DNA of 64,000 nt from Chrysomallon squamiferum. Taxonomy: Eukaryota > Mollusca > Gastropoda > Neomphalida > Peltospiridae. Of the stretch, positions 1 through 14,800 are shown piece after piece (position 1 is the first letter of the stretch; every line of letters begins with the position of its first letter). Both the position numbers and the translations under genes were made by a program. The stretch covers positions 9,295,423 through 9,359,422 of the forward strand of contig CM022666.1 in the NCBI GenBank assembly GCA_012295275.1, given 5' to 3'. Below the pieces are notes generated by a model. That model did no database searches, had not been told where the DNA came from, and saw nothing but the letters and a program-made list of their open reading frames with translations.

Positions 1-2852
1 ACTTGGAGAAGAAAAGAAAATTCTGTTTTTAATCTTTACCAAAATAAGCATCTTCTTCCATCTCTTTAGGTCCTCCATTGAAAATCCATTGATTTTTTTC
101 AATAGCCTTGTACATTTAGTATGAATCACCAAATTTCTAAAAAAAGTGTCTTATATTTTTTTGTGTTTTAGATGTTATTTTTATGATGAAATTTTAAACA
201 AGACATAATATTTTATTATTTATCTATTACTTTTTTATTTATTTTTTATTTTCATTTTTTATTTTTTATTATGATATATATTTTTTTACTTTACTTTACC
301 CTTTTATGTTTTTTATTTTTTATTATTTTTTTTTTAATTATTATATATCTATATATTTTTTGTTTTGTTTTGTAGTATTATGCACAGAATAACCTTGTAT
401 GTTGTTACTTGATTTTATTGATGTGTTTATTAAAACATCTTTACACTGATGAACCCAGTAAAAGTGTTTAAGACATTGTGTGACAGTTATTGATCACACC
501 AAAGTGAAATCTCTGTGATGGTGTGTGTAATAACCTAGAGATAGGTTTTATGTGTGTGTCAGCTGCAAACACCACTGATCAATGCCTGCTGTTGTACTGT
601 TTAATGTGTAGATTTTGAGTTGCTCTTTCTTTTGTTACATAAATGCAAGATCTGATCTAGAACATTCCTACAAAAAGACATTTAAATGTTTAAACTACAT
701 CCTTATTTATTCTTTTTTTTTAAACCTTTGTCTATGTAAATGAGCAGTTGTTAAGGTGTATAAAAATAAATATATATTAATTTTGATGTATACATTTATC
801 TATGCTTTGTAATATTAACAGGGTATGTTTGTGTGTTTGTATGTCTGTGTGTGAGTATATTATGTATGTATGTATGTATGTTTATATTTTTATATGCTGT
901 ATATGTTCTAAATTTGACAGAAAATAGTATTAATTTAAAATTCAATTCTTGTTCATTATTCAACAACAACAAAATGGTTTAAATTAGTTTGGCCATCAAC
1001 ATTGACTGAAGACAGCACTTTCACCTAATTCACTGTTTAGTGTCAGAGTTTCCAGCATGCCTGTTTTTCAGTAATTGAAAACTTTTCTTATCAGTTGGTC
1101 AGTAATAAACAAACTTCAGGTCTGGCATTGACCAATGAACACAGATGTTCTCAATCTGACCAGCACACTTCAGCATACAACAGTTTGTGTTTTATTCTTT
1201 ATTTAGGTAAACACTCAGCTAGGTTTTAATGAGTTTTTTTTATTTAGATAAACACTCTCAGTTGATCTCCATCCAAACAGAAATATTTATCAATAAGCTT
1301 ACATGTGCCTGGACTGGTTTTTGTAAACTTTTTTTTTTTTAATTGTGACCTGTAGGCAAAATAAGATTGTGTTAACATGTTGTTCATGCAGTCTGGTTAC
1401 AAGTAGGTTTTCCTGTGTATAGCAAAATACAGATGTAGGTCTGTTGTCAAGAATTTTCACAGTATCTTGTACACACGTGACTCAGTTAGAAGTTTAGTAA
1501 TATACTTTAGATTTTAGTAATTAGCAGAAGTTCACAAACATACACATGCTTAGACATGTATATATACATATATAATAACACAAACATACACACACAAACA
1601 TACACATATACAAACACACACATATAAAAACACACACACACACACATACACACAAACATCCTTAATAATTTGTACATACATATAAATAAACAGACACACC
1701 AGTACCCAGTCAGACATACTGTAGTAAGAGAAAAGTTGTTTTAAGACTACCAGTGTGATGATCTCACATCTGTCACCTAAAACTTGTGTTAAGTAAAAAC
1801 TGCTGATGCTTACACCCAACATGTTTCACTCTGTACAATACAAATGAAATTTCAATCACAATGAGTGTCTTGAATCCATTAAATTGAGAACTAAGCAGGT
1901 TGTGAAATTGGTATGAGAATACTTTTTTAAAACTTTTGTATTATACCCCATTATTTTTTAATATTGATTTTTCAGGATCAGTGGGTTTTGGGAGATAAAA
2001 AATATGAAGAAAAGAGCTATTTTATGATGAAATTTAAAAAAAATAAAAATAAGAATTAAAATTGAACAAAAGGAAATGTTGCTGGCTGAAAGTTGGAATC
2101 TTGAATGAACAGAATATTGAAAAAAATAAAAAAAATAAAAAAAATAAAATAAATAACAAAAATTAAGAAGATGAAAAGAAAAGAATCAAAAATTAAAATT
2201 AACTCCCCTCCCCCCCCAAAAAAGAGAGAAAGAATAGAGTGAGAAAAAGAAAGGGAAAAAGAATTGATGGTATGGAAATTAGAACCTGCAACATAAAGAA
2301 TTTTTGAAAACTAAAAAAAACTAAAAATTAATATAAAGAAAAAGAAATGTTGGCATTATGGATATTCGAACCTGCAGCCTATAGAACTTAATATTTATTT
2401 GTGACTACTCTTGTGTCAGATGGAACTGTATTTTCTACTTGAAATTTGTAATTATTTCACTGGGAGATTTGACAAAATACTGTTGCTTTTAATCACACTG
2501 GTGATAACTGATGTGGAAACTATTTTCTACTAATCATAGTTAATGATCTGGTTGTGGCAGTGAGTTATTGAAAATAAGTCACAAGATGTCTACTTTATCT
2601 CCTCAACAGACACTTCCTGTTTTCTTCCTATAAACTGCTTGATTACTTTGTGTGTTTGTGTCCATGTGTTGGATTTGTGTTGTGTGGGTGTGTACATGTC
2701 TGGTTTGTGTGTGTATGAGAGAAAGAGGGAAAAAGAAAGATGAATATGTATGTATATATGTATCATGTGTGCATCTGTGTATGTGTATGTTGAGAGAGAA
2801 AAAGGTGGAAAGGTTTTATATGTTTGTATATATATGTATGTGATTGTGTTTG

Positions 2853-2857
<5 letters not shown>

Positions 2858-2920
<63 letters not shown>
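2858..2920. repeat. AG dinucleotide microsatellite
   Basis: About 31 AG units. The poly-Leu/Ser antisense frames crossing it are artefacts. Confidence 0.98.
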
Positions 2921-2922
<2 letters not shown>

Positions 2923-5900
2923 TGTGTAAAAGAGAAAGAGAAAAATGCCATATGTTTGCATTAGTGTGTGTTGGTACATGTATGAGAAAATGTTAGTATG
3001 TTACTGTACATGGTGAATGTGACTATGCTACATGCATGGATAAAAGTTGTGTACACAAGTTTGTCTCTAAGAGTTGTGTATACATTAAAACAATTAAATG
3101 TATGTGTGTCATTGTTTGTATATTTGCTTGTAAGTACAATTTCATTTCAAATATAGCTTACTGTACTTTAACATGTATGGTATGTATGTATGTGGTGTAT
3201 GGACATGCTTACATATTAGATGGGTATACATAGAAACAGTAATTCAATATAGAATGTTTATATAGAAAGAGATACAACAGTGACATAAAATATATAGTAT
3301 TGTAACAGAGCTGATGTATTTATATTCTCATTCATTTGAAAGTCTTTCTCTGATGGAAAAAATGTTATAAATTTCTATCAGTGTAATCGGTTTGTTTGTG
3401 TGAAGCACCTCTCAGTATTTAATTAATTTGTATGAAATATCTGTATTTGTGTCAGTGTTTTAACACACACACACACACACACTGAATCTTGAATAGCTAT
3501 TAGTATGCAAGCCAAAAACCAAGAATCTGGCTTCAGTTGTAGCAGTGATATAAATACAGGAATCGATATAATAAACATAACCATTCTTTAGAGAATACTG
3601 GACAGTATGGGAAACTCGTGGTTGCTAATAGTCATAACAGTTTGAAATAGATATTTAATTTAATTATAACAAGATTTCCTGATTGTTAAATTCAGGATTC
3701 CAAAATGAAGCTGGGCTATTCAAATGTTATAGAAAGAAAAACCTGTTACAAAAGATTAGAAATTTGTAGATCATGCATAATGGTTTGAACAAAACAGCAT
3801 TTCTAAAATATTACATTTGTTTGCATAGAGTGTGAATGACATATTTAACTAAAGTATTTTGTAGAATTTGTATTTAATTTTGTCACAATGGCTTCAAAAT
3901 GTTGTGCTTGATCTGTTACTTTATGCATCCTAAAGAACAGTTTTTATTTATTTTCACAGGGGGTCTGAATGATTTTCTTTGTGTCAGCTATTCAAGTATT
4001 GTGCATCTGGGAAACTTCTCCTTCAAATACATGTATACTCTGATAGAGTACATACACACAGTCTAGCAAACTACAGTCCATTCTAAATGAGAAACGTCTA
4101 TATTACTTATCTGAAAAGATGCTTACACTGCAGATAACAGTAACTTTCCACACATACAGGTACACAGAAAATTACCTTGATTCCAGACACTATTTTTTAC
4201 TTGATACTGCTTCATAATGTTACAAGAACAATCTTGGTTAATAGTACTTGGATCTATTGCTTACAATTTTTACTAGAAAATACTAGTTAATAACATCAGT
4301 TATTGGTTGGTAATATATCTAGAGAGTATTGTTTGATAATATTACTACTAAGATATAATGATTGATAATATTATAATAGTATAGTATTTGGTTATAGTTA
4401 TAATAAGTATGTGATATTGATTAGTTTCATTAGTAAATACTAGAATGTTATTAATTTGTATTTGGTACTATTATCAAGATAGTTTGCTTGGTAATATTGT
4501 TAGAGCATATTGCTTGGAATGTAATTCTATTGATTGGATTTGTTACTGTAACACATTGCTGTGTAATATTACTATGAAACATTGCTTTTAAATATAACCA
4601 TATATATTGCTTTGTAATCTCACTTGCTCTGTAATTTCAGTAACTTTGTTTACATTACATGGAAAAAAAACAAAGAACTACACAGTATTTGGAATGTCGT
4701 TTAATTAATATTTTTATTAGTTTCATGTAAAATATGTGAAAATGGTATTTTAACGATAATAAAATTCTGATAAATGAAAAATGGTAGAAATAACAGAAAG
4801 AATAGCCACACATTGTTTTAAAAAAAACTGTTTGGGTTTTTTTGGGGATGATTTATGACTGACATGAAAGGCAGTTTTTCAAGGTTCAAAATAGTTGGTG
4901 TAAGGGTGGAGAGAAAAGCAAACAAAATGAATGTTCTGTTTTGACAGGTAGGTATACTAAATATCTCTGCAGATGTTCTAACTGTCCTTAGTGAATTAAA
5001 TAGATATCTGATAGTTGTAGCTGTGTGATACTCAGTGAAGAGATTCAAGTAGTAATACAAACAATTTAAGTGTGTTTTAACTCAAGTAGTGATACATAAA
5101 AAAAATAAGCATTTTCAGATTTTGACTGAAAAAGTGATAAAATGAATTTAAGAATGTGTTGACTGAAGTATTGATATAAATAATTTAAAAATGTCATTGA
5201 CTAAAGAACTAATTTAAAAAAAAACAAAAAAACTTTGATTGAACAAATGATATAAAGATATTTTAACTGAAGTAGTGATATAAATAAAGATATATGAACT
5301 GAAATTACGTATGTAGTAGATGTGTGAATTGTGTTTGTGTGTACATAATACATCAGCTGTGTGTGAAATATGACAGGTCCTGTTGACATCACTTTTTACC
5401 TGTATCTTACCTTCATTTTAACTCTATTTAACTTTTTACAGTCAAAATATTTAAGATTTATTTATTTATTTTGTTTTATGATTGTTTGAAATTAATTTAT
5501 CTTAGTGTTTTGGAAATAATAACAAGAAGGAATACTAATGATTAATAAAATAAAGTAAAATGAAATAAACACACACACACACACATGTACACTCACACAT
5601 TTTTCTCATATGGATATATGTATATTTGTGTATCAATGTGTTCTTGTGTATGTGTATTCACACATACATTTTTCCATCATTCTGATTTTCTCTGTTTTTC
5701 TTTCACTTCTTCAATCTCTTATCATCTGTTACTCTTTCTCGTACCTTCTCAATGGGTTTTGAGTAGATGCATATGCATGTTTCTTTCTATATATAGATGG
5801 AGAAAAACAGTGAGAACAAGATTAAGTTTGCTGTGGAATACAGGAAAGGTTTCAGGAAAAGCATGATAAATGTCAAATTCAAAATTTACTTTATTATAAT

Positions 5901-6918
5901 TTATATATAATATTTAGTCAAACTTATCTTTACCTAAATATTTTGATTTCCTTAAAACATATTTCTTCCCTTTAGAAAATGTAACATATTCCCGTCACAG
6001 ATATATATGCATAAAATGAATGTGTCTAGCTATAAGGATAACTAATATGTAAATAATTTTATAAATTATTTCTATATTACTCTATTTTATTATTATTATT
6101 ATCATTTATTAATTTTTATTATTATCATTTTTTAATTAAATTTAAAAATGATTTGACATTGCAGATTAGATATCTATGCCAGACTTGCATAAAATATTTT
6201 CTTTTTCTTCCATTTTGCATCACAAAATAAACCTGGTTTAGATTTCATATTCATTTCTTTGTACTGACAACCTAAACTACATGCAGCCTAGAAGATAACT
6301 GTAAATATTTTGTAAGCTGATTTAACCTGGAATAAATGTAGGTTGGCAGATACAGATTCAGCTGTCATACTTTGCCTTTGGTATTTATTCTTTCTTTCTT
6401 CCTTTCATTTGTTTCTTATTTTTATTTTTTATTGCTTCACAGTCTAAACTTGATGAACTTTTTAATTTTTAAAATCATTCTTATATGAAAACTTTTCCTT
6501 CATTCATCTCTTTTCTTTCCTTTCTTTTTTCTTTTTCTGTCTTATTTTTTCTTTTTCTTTGTCTCTCTATCTGCATTTCTCTCAATCTCACTCTCTCTTT
6601 CTCTCGCGCTCTCTCCCTCTCCACTATTCCTCCTCATTTCACAGTCCTAGCCTTCTGTGAGAGTTAATATAAATTTAAATTGTGACTTTAACATGAAAGT
6701 ACGTTTCAGATATTTGACATAGTTCAGAATCTGCTATCTTGTCTTGGAAATCCATACCAGCACTGAGAGATAAGTAAAAACATGGAAAGAAGAAAGAAAA
6801 AAAGTTATGTACATGTCCTGATTCCTGTATATCTAAAAATAGAACTGTCTACTAAGAACAAAGCAATGTTTCCAAATCTGTGTGTAAATAATTTACCATA
6901 TTTAAGGGGGAAAACAGA

Positions 6919-6928
6919 ACACACACAC

Positions 6929-6966
<38 letters not shown>
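6919..6966. repeat. CA dinucleotide microsatellite
   Basis: About 24 CA units with one slip near the start. Confidence 0.97.
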
Positions 6967-6967
<1 letters not shown>

Positions 6968-7795
6968 CCACACATCAACACATAAAGACACAGTTCAATT
7001 TACATTAGTCATGTTATAAACTTGGAGGTTGGGGAAACATCTGTTTATTTATAAATAAAATAAAATTTAAAAGATAAAAATTGTACAAGTTACGTTAGAT
7101 GTATTATTATTTAATTTATGTAAGAATTTGTGTCTCAGTAGGCTACAAGATACTTTGTAGTAATTGTAAATAGTTTATTTATGTAAAGATTGTAATAATT
7201 AAAATGTACAAACAATTACAAAACAGTCATAAGTGTAAAAAAAAAAATACTAGCACTTTTACAAGTATAACCAAAAGAAAATAATGTAATACATATTGTT
7301 AACTGCAAACAATTAAATACATTATATTAAAAGAAAAAATTACATATAGTAAGATATACAAGTGTAAATTGTAAAACATGTAATTTGTAGTTAAATAAAA
7401 TTACATTGTAATACAAATGTCTAACTCAGTTTTATTATCTGTGCTACAAAGTGAGTTTTGTAGCTGCATGTTATTATTCTGCTCTGTGGCCGGCTGCTGC
7501 TGTTTTCATACAAAACTGAAATACTGTATTTGTAATGAACTGATTACAGATGCATACTCAGAGCAGCTACATCAGAGAATCCAACATTTATGTCAGATGT
7601 GTAATGATTTATTAATATTTATTTTTACTGAAACATTATCTGTAGCCAAGAGAACTAGCATCACCTCAGTTTCCATCAAATACATTTCTTTATTAATAAT
7701 ATTTCGCTCTCTGTTTCTCTTTTTTCTTTCTGTCACTCTTGCTCTTTTTCTTCCCCCTCTCTTTCTAGATGCACATACATGAAGCCATGTGATAA

Positions 7796-7830
<35 letters not shown>

Positions 7831-8717
7831 TGATAATAAAACTAATAAATTTGGATTTAATGATTATGTACTTGTTAAGACTAGCAGACTGCAGTGACTC
7901 ACACATGAATCATTTGATTTTCTTTCTGCAGGGCAGTTATCTAAAACATGTCTAATAGCATTCCGAGACAGAACCAGTCAGACACACATAACACACTATA
8001 ATACACAATAACACACAGTAGATGTAATCTAATGTAATTAACACACACTTAATGTAAGATAAAATTAAACACATACATCAGTGTTACTGTTAGAAAGTCA
8101 AATCAAAACACCCTGACCAACTTAAGATAGAGTGAACAGTGCTAAGAATCAAATAATGAAATTTGAGGCTTCTAATTATATACAACAAGAAAAAGAAAGG
8201 AATTGTTCTCTATAATTAGAATCCTTGAATTTCAAAAAATTATATATTTAAAATAAAGAAGGAAAGAAATAAAATCTGTTCTTATTTTAAAAAAAGATTT
8301 TTTATTTTATTTTAAACATCTCACTGATTCAGTTATTTAATTTTACTGACTGCATGCTTCCTTATAACTTTTTGTTGTCTTTATTCCTAAGAAAACAAAG
8401 TATTCATAAAGCAATTTATAATTAGCTATGTGTCTCTGGCAATGTTTTTTGGTAGCTGTTTCTTAAATGTTTTCAATATTATAATAAATATTATTTTTGG
8501 ATTAATGCTGCAAGAATACCACAATTGCTCTGTACAAATGTGCATGTGTGTGTGCATGAGTGAGTGAGACACTTTCCTGTATTTTTGAAATATGCTTCAT
8601 TTCTGATAGTTCAGTTATGTCCCATGGCAGTATCGGTATACAACAAGTATAGATAACTAATAATGGTCACAAACAAATATATTTACAATTTGTGTATCTT
8701 TATTTTTTTTAATTCAG

Positions 8718-8862
8718 ATTTATCAAAGAATCGACTCAATGAGGTACCACCAGAAGTGTGTGAGTACCAGTCAATGGAGAAACTCAGCTGCTACCACAAC
8801 GTCATCAAAAACATACCTGAAGCCATTGTACAGCTTCAAGCACTAACTCATCTTAACTTGAG
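8718..8862 (+). CDS. LRCH: LRCH exon: first LRRs in the window
   Basis: The acceptor is ttcag at 8713-8717 and the donor is gtaatt at 8863. The first two bases complete a codon begun upstream (D if the missing base is G). It encodes LRR-type sequence such as LSKNRLNEVPPEV and ALTHLNL and ends in phase 2. The junction region is repeated twice in the following intron. Confidence 0.93.
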
Positions 8863-11800
8863 GTAATTTTTATTTTTACAACAGCAAATTGTTTTTGTTT
8901 CACAATTAACTTTGTTACTTATATTTATAGTTAATTTGAGACAATTTTTATTTTTAAAATAAATTGACTTTGTTACTTACATTTTTAGTTAACTTGAAGG
9001 CATCAGATATTTATCACATAGTAAAAAGGTTATATTTAGTACATAATTTATTTTAATTATATTTAAAGCTAGAATTAATCTGAGACTACAGTATCCCATT
9101 ACTAAATAGTTTATGTTAAGAGGCTGACATTTTTTATGTTAACTACACTTGCACTCACTTGGTAGCAGGTTTTAACAGGAAAATATGGAATTATTTTTAC
9201 ACTAAACTAAAAGAGCAGATCTAAAACAGAATGAGTGTATTTTAGGTGGTGTGATCAAGCAACCTTAATAAACTTTCTCATTTTCCAGATAATTTTTATT
9301 TATTCCTACAAACTAATCTTTATTAATAATAAAGTAAAATTAAATAACAAATATTTATTAATAATAAAGTGTAATTAAATAACTCTTTATTAATAATAAA
9401 TTGAAATTAAATAACAAATCTTTATTAATAATAAAGAAAAGCTAAATAAATCTTCATATATTATGTATATATATATATATATATATATTATGTACAAGAT
9501 GACAGATGTAAATGTGACAAAGGAAAGTTATTAAAGACAGTTTGTTATTTAATTTTACTTTATTATTAATAAAGATTTGTTATTTAATTTTGTTTTATTG
9601 TTAATGAAGATTTATTTAACTTTCCTTTATTATTAATAAAGATTTATTTACGTTCCTAGGATATTAATAAAGGTTTGAACTGGAAAATATGGAATAATTT
9701 TTTTTTTTATTATTTTTTTTAGCCGGAACCAGCTGACAGTGCTACCACCATATTTATGTCATCTGCAGATGTTAGAGGTTCTTATTGGCAGCAACAACAA
9801 ACTGGTTTCTCTTCCTGAGGAAATTGGAAAACTTGAAAAGCTGATGGATTTGGTAAATCTTGTCTATTTTAAGAATTAATAAATGAATGTTGATCAAACC
9901 ATAGTGGCTTCAAAAATTGCATGTCTGTGCCCAAGTTTATATTAATAGTTCCCTTTCAGATGCCTGATTCTGAAAACTCACCAAGCTGACAGACTTTGTA
10001 TTAAGAATTAATAATGATTAACTTCAGCACTATTTATATGTGTGTGATTGTGTGCAAGTTTATATCAATATGTCCATATACACATATACACACACATACA
10101 CATTCACACTATTTTATGTATGTGTATAATATGTATGTATGTTTGTATGTATATGTATATATGTATGTATGTATTATCTTGTGTACGTATGTATGTATGA
10201 GCATGTTTCTGTGTTAGAGAGCAATTCACACCAATGTTTTACCTGTATGTACAGTTTAAAAAATATATATATATTTTCAGGATGTGAGTTGTAATGAGAT
10301 TTCCCACCTACCTGTACAGATTGGAGATCTGACATCTTTGAAATGTCTCAACATCAGACGAAATCTCCTTGTCGAGTTACCAGTAGGTCTGTACTGAATT
10401 ACTTGTATATTTGTATTTGTTGAGTTAATTGTAGCTTTGTATCATTGAGTTACCAACAATTTTGTATTTGTTGAATTACAGTTTGTTTCCATTGAGTTAT
10501 AGACAACATTGAATTGCCACTAATATTTATCTGTTAAATTATAAATAGTTTGTTTTGTAAATTTAAGGTTACCTGTATATAGTTTACAGGCCTGTAGGAT
10601 ATGTATGCATCATCCCATAGCGTGCCACGGTCCATCCATGGATATGTAAAAAAATAATAAAATAAAAAATAAATTGTCTGAAAATATGAAATTTACTTCC
10701 CAGAATCAATCAATGAAATGCATCTCCAGCATTCTAAATTTAAAATTTTTTATGAAGGGGAGATCATGCCCCAACACACTAGCCATCGATTACACACATA
10801 CCCAATAGACATTTATCCATAGAGGCCCGAGTTTATATATTTTTAGTTACCACAGATTTATATCTTCACAGTAATGTTTTGTTTTTATCCTAAACATGTT
10901 ATACTGTATTTTATTTTTTTATTCTGTTATTTAATTTTTTTAATTTTTGTTACAGAAATTAGCAAACTAAACCTAAGAAAGTTAGACTTTGCTAGTAACC
11001 GAATAGAAAAGATCCCAACTGTCTTTCGCAAAATAGACACCTTACAAGAAATCATCCTTGACAACAACCCTCTCTCAGTACCTCCTGCTCATGTGAGTAC
11101 TGTTACTGTTGTTATTGTTATAATTATTATTGTTATTTTATTATTATTATTACTTGTTGTTTTTGTTATTGTTATTATTGCTATTGCTATTATTGTAACT
11201 GCTGTTACTGTTATTATTATTGTTACTATTTACCTATATAAGATAGTAAGTACAACTCACTGTAAATATATGTCTAGTTCATGTTAGTACAAAGGATTAT
11301 TACTACTTCTCTCTCTCTCTTTTAATACACAGTGTATATAATGCAACAACTATCTGTTAATTTAACACAAAATGATGATAAAGTACATATAACATTAATA
11401 TAAAAACAATAAATAAGAATATATGTTGTTCAAGAAATGCCTTTTGATTACATATATCATATCACATTAAAAGTTAAAATAAATATTCTGATATTTAAAT
11501 TGCATTAAACAATTTGTTTACATAAATGGATGCTTAAAAATCAACTTATTTATTGTCCAGTAAAAAGTTCTATTTAATTCAGTGTGTGATGTTTTATTTT
11601 TCATTGTAATTTCTATGTCAGATCTGCACAAGGGGACGACAGCACATAATGAAATTTTTACAGAACGAAGCAGTTCGTGAGGATCGAAAACGAGGCATTC
11701 TGAACGACACAGACATGAAGCGACTAGTCAGAAAATCTCTACCTCCACAGCAGTGAGTACATCAGTGTAGATTTACTTAAATAACAGAAAGTAGACTAGT

Positions 11801-14800
11801 GTAGATTTACTTAGGCAATATTAAGTACACTAGCATAGATTTAGTTAAAAATAGTATGTACACCAGTAACGATTTAGTCAAAAAACAATAAGTACTCAAG
11901 TTCAGATTAACTTAAAAACAGTAAGTACATTTGTTCAGATTTACTTAAAAACAGTAAGTATATTTGTTCAGATATACTTAAAAACAGTAAGTATATTTGT
12001 TCAGATATACTTAAAAATCTCAGAAATCAGACTGTTAAAAGTTTTTTTTTTTTTTAATTCTTACTGAAAAACAAATTATAATAACATAATGAAACTATTT
12101 CTCTTTGTCATAAATGGAAGACTTCAGTAAGAAAACAGATAAAATACGGAAATACACAAAATTCAGAACTGCATTTTTTGAAATTTAAATCCTTCTTTTA
12201 ACAATGTATATTTAACAGCTTCTTCTTTTCATTCATTAGTGTTTGCTTTACTGTTAATTAATAGTTACATTTTCAAATTGGAGTATATTTAATTTTTAAA
12301 AATTTCAGGACATCTGATGAATTCCGCAACATACTGGATTCTCCTGAGTCTCGCTGGAAGCGACACACTGTACTGAGCAGTGACTCGGGGTACAGCACGA
12401 CAGACAGCATAGAAAAATGTGGCTGGTCAGAGGTGAGTTGACCCTGTACTAACGAGCTTCTACCTGTAACACCTGTCCTGTGGTAGACTTGAGTACAAAT
12501 GTTGTTATGTGAAAAATCTCTTTTCTTTCTTTTAATAAATTAGTGCTAAAATTTATAAATAGAAAAATACTGCTTCATTAATTTTAGTTTTTATTTTATT
12601 GTTCGTTTTTATCTAGTTATTCATCTTTCAAAATTTAATAAATAGAAATCTTAAAACTTTCTCAAATGATAAATTTTGAATAATTTATCAAGTGTGAAAC
12701 ATAATATACTTTATTTTGACAAAAATATAAATAAATAAATAAAAATCAAACAAATAAACAAATAATCAAACAAACAAACCAACCAAAAAATCAATAAAAA
12801 ATCAAACAAATAAATAAAGAAATAAAACAAGGAAATATAAACAAAGTAAAAGAGTGGGAAAATATATATTTCTACTTTCTGCATGTTTGAGATGGAAAGA
12901 AGTTAATACAGGCAATTTTCTGCATGAAAATATTTTTAAAAGGTGAATCTTTCTGTATTCATTATTTATGTGAACTCAATGTTGTTTGCACACTTTGGTC
13001 TACAAGAGTTATCTTTCTTGCTAATATGACATTTGTAACAGACAGTTGTCATGGAAAATTAATTGACTGTTATCTTAAAAACTGTTTTAACACTACAAAC
13101 TATTTTTATTTTGCATGGTATTCTTCAAACCTCATTGTTGTAATAGAACGTTTTTATAATGTTTTAGACAACTTTGTTATAATTACTTTTAATTGTTAGT
13201 CTTTATTTGTCACTGGTTTAACATGTCAAAGAAAGATGAAATAACTTTCTATTAAAATAGAGATTAAACAAATAAAACATGTTTTTATTAAAAAAAAAAA
13301 GAAGACAAAAATAAAACAAAATGAATACAGTTTAATTGACTTAGAATAAGTAAATAATTTTTAAAAATCACTAGCAACTTTACTATTTTGAAAATTTACA
13401 ATCCTTGGTGGTTTTGCAAATGATAAAATTTTCTCTGTTCTTTCTTTCTGCCATTTATATATATATATATATAATTATAGAGTTTTATTATTTTATTTTT
13501 TAATGTTTTGTGGGGAATTTTGTTGGGTTTTTTATGATTTATTTTACTGTGTTTATTTATTATTATTATTAATTTTGTAATTTATATTTTTCTCACAGTA
13601 AATCATAAAAAGAAGTAGGTTAATGATATGAGGTATTATCAGGGTTTGATAAAAACTTGTGAACTTGTTAACTTGATTTGTGAAACAGCTTGAAAACACT
13701 GTAAAATAATTTCTGTATTTAATAGGGGTTTTTTCTCTTTGTTATTAAAACATGGCAAATTATTACAAAATATCAACACTACTTGAAACAAAATTAACAA
13801 AATGGTCAGCTGTTTCCAAACAGTGACACAAATTTAGGAGTGTGACAACTCCACATCTCACCAGACATACACTGAATTTGTCAAGCCCTGATTTTTCCAC
13901 ATTTGTTGTATTAATTTGAAAACAGTCTTTCTTTGAATACAATGTTCAATATATACAGTTTGTTGTATGTAGATTGTACTTTTGTATCTTTTTCAGTTGA
14001 ATGGCATGCAGTTCTTTTTCAAACAAAATAACTGTATGTTCATAGTGTATTTATGTATAACAGACATTTTGGTTTAGCTGTTGGAATCTCCCTCCCAACA
14101 CCACAGAGCACTTGCTTGTTTCTCTGTGATATACACCAAATTTGTGAAATGCCTTTTCATCCTTTCTTGCATGTAATTTTTTAAAATGTATTTTCTTAAA
14201 TTGTCTCATCAGATTACATAGCCTGCTACTAGTATTAGTTATTAGATATATATATATATTTTTTTTTTAATTTAAAAAAAAATCATCAAACAAAATATAA
14301 AGCAAATAGTCATTATTTCATGCATTTAAAGTTAATCTGCATTAATAGATATAATAAAATAAAGTTCATGTAATTGAATTTATAAATTTATATTTATTTT
14401 TATCCCATATGAGATTTTATTTAGAAAAAAATATCTATTACTTCAAATCAGTTATAACTGATTAATAAAAAGAGAAGAGATTTTTCAGTGTGATGCATCT
14501 GTGATGTTGGGAGGAAGATCCTGTAGACAGATTTTAAATTGTTTTGTGTACTCAAGTTAATTGTGGTGTGTCCATTTTTTCCCAATACGACAATAGGGAT
14601 CATCCGAGTACGAGGAAGTGAACATTCTTGCCATTAAGGCAGCTGAGGTGGTGAGAGAACAGAGGCAGGGGAGGGAAGTTGATCTACATCGCCGGTTTGA
14701 TCCACACCCCCACCGTAAACTGCCATTAGAAAACCACGACATGCCCGACTATCCTCCTCCTCCCCATCCACTCTCTCCTCTTGAAGAGTCCCCACCCATC

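Larger units (their letters stand above)
1..8717 (+). other. Intron or 5' flank of the LRCH gene, no exon recognised
   Basis: The first LRCH exon in the window begins in the middle of a codon, so at least one coding exon lies further 5'. I searched this stretch for the conserved N-terminal LRCH segment and did not find it, so most of it is probably intron 1. It contains AT-rich sequence, microsatellites (AC near 3463 and 6919, AG at 2858, TAA near 7796) and weak degenerate tandem repeats (4257-4660, 5060-5390, 7080-7420). The open frames seen here are low-complexity or lack splice and homology support. Confidence 0.6.

Noticed and set aside
2590-2979. Minus-strand ORF of 129 codons
   Set aside because: It is translated AG/CT microsatellite (poly-Leu/Ser) and TG/CA repeats; there is no real coding signal.
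7417-7782. 121-codon + strand ORF upstream of the first LRCH exon, considered as LRCH exon 1
   Set aside because: It lacks LRR or conserved N-terminal LRCH sequence and a donor in the needed phase; Cys-, Leu- and Phe-rich composition looks random.
10383-10388. Donor gtaggt at 10383 for the LRR exon
   Set aside because: It would leave phase 0 and break the frame to the exon at 10956. The donor at 10387 gives the correct join.
14557-14742. Minus-strand ORF of 61 codons
   Set aside because: It is a shadow of the LRCH exon at 14597-14860.
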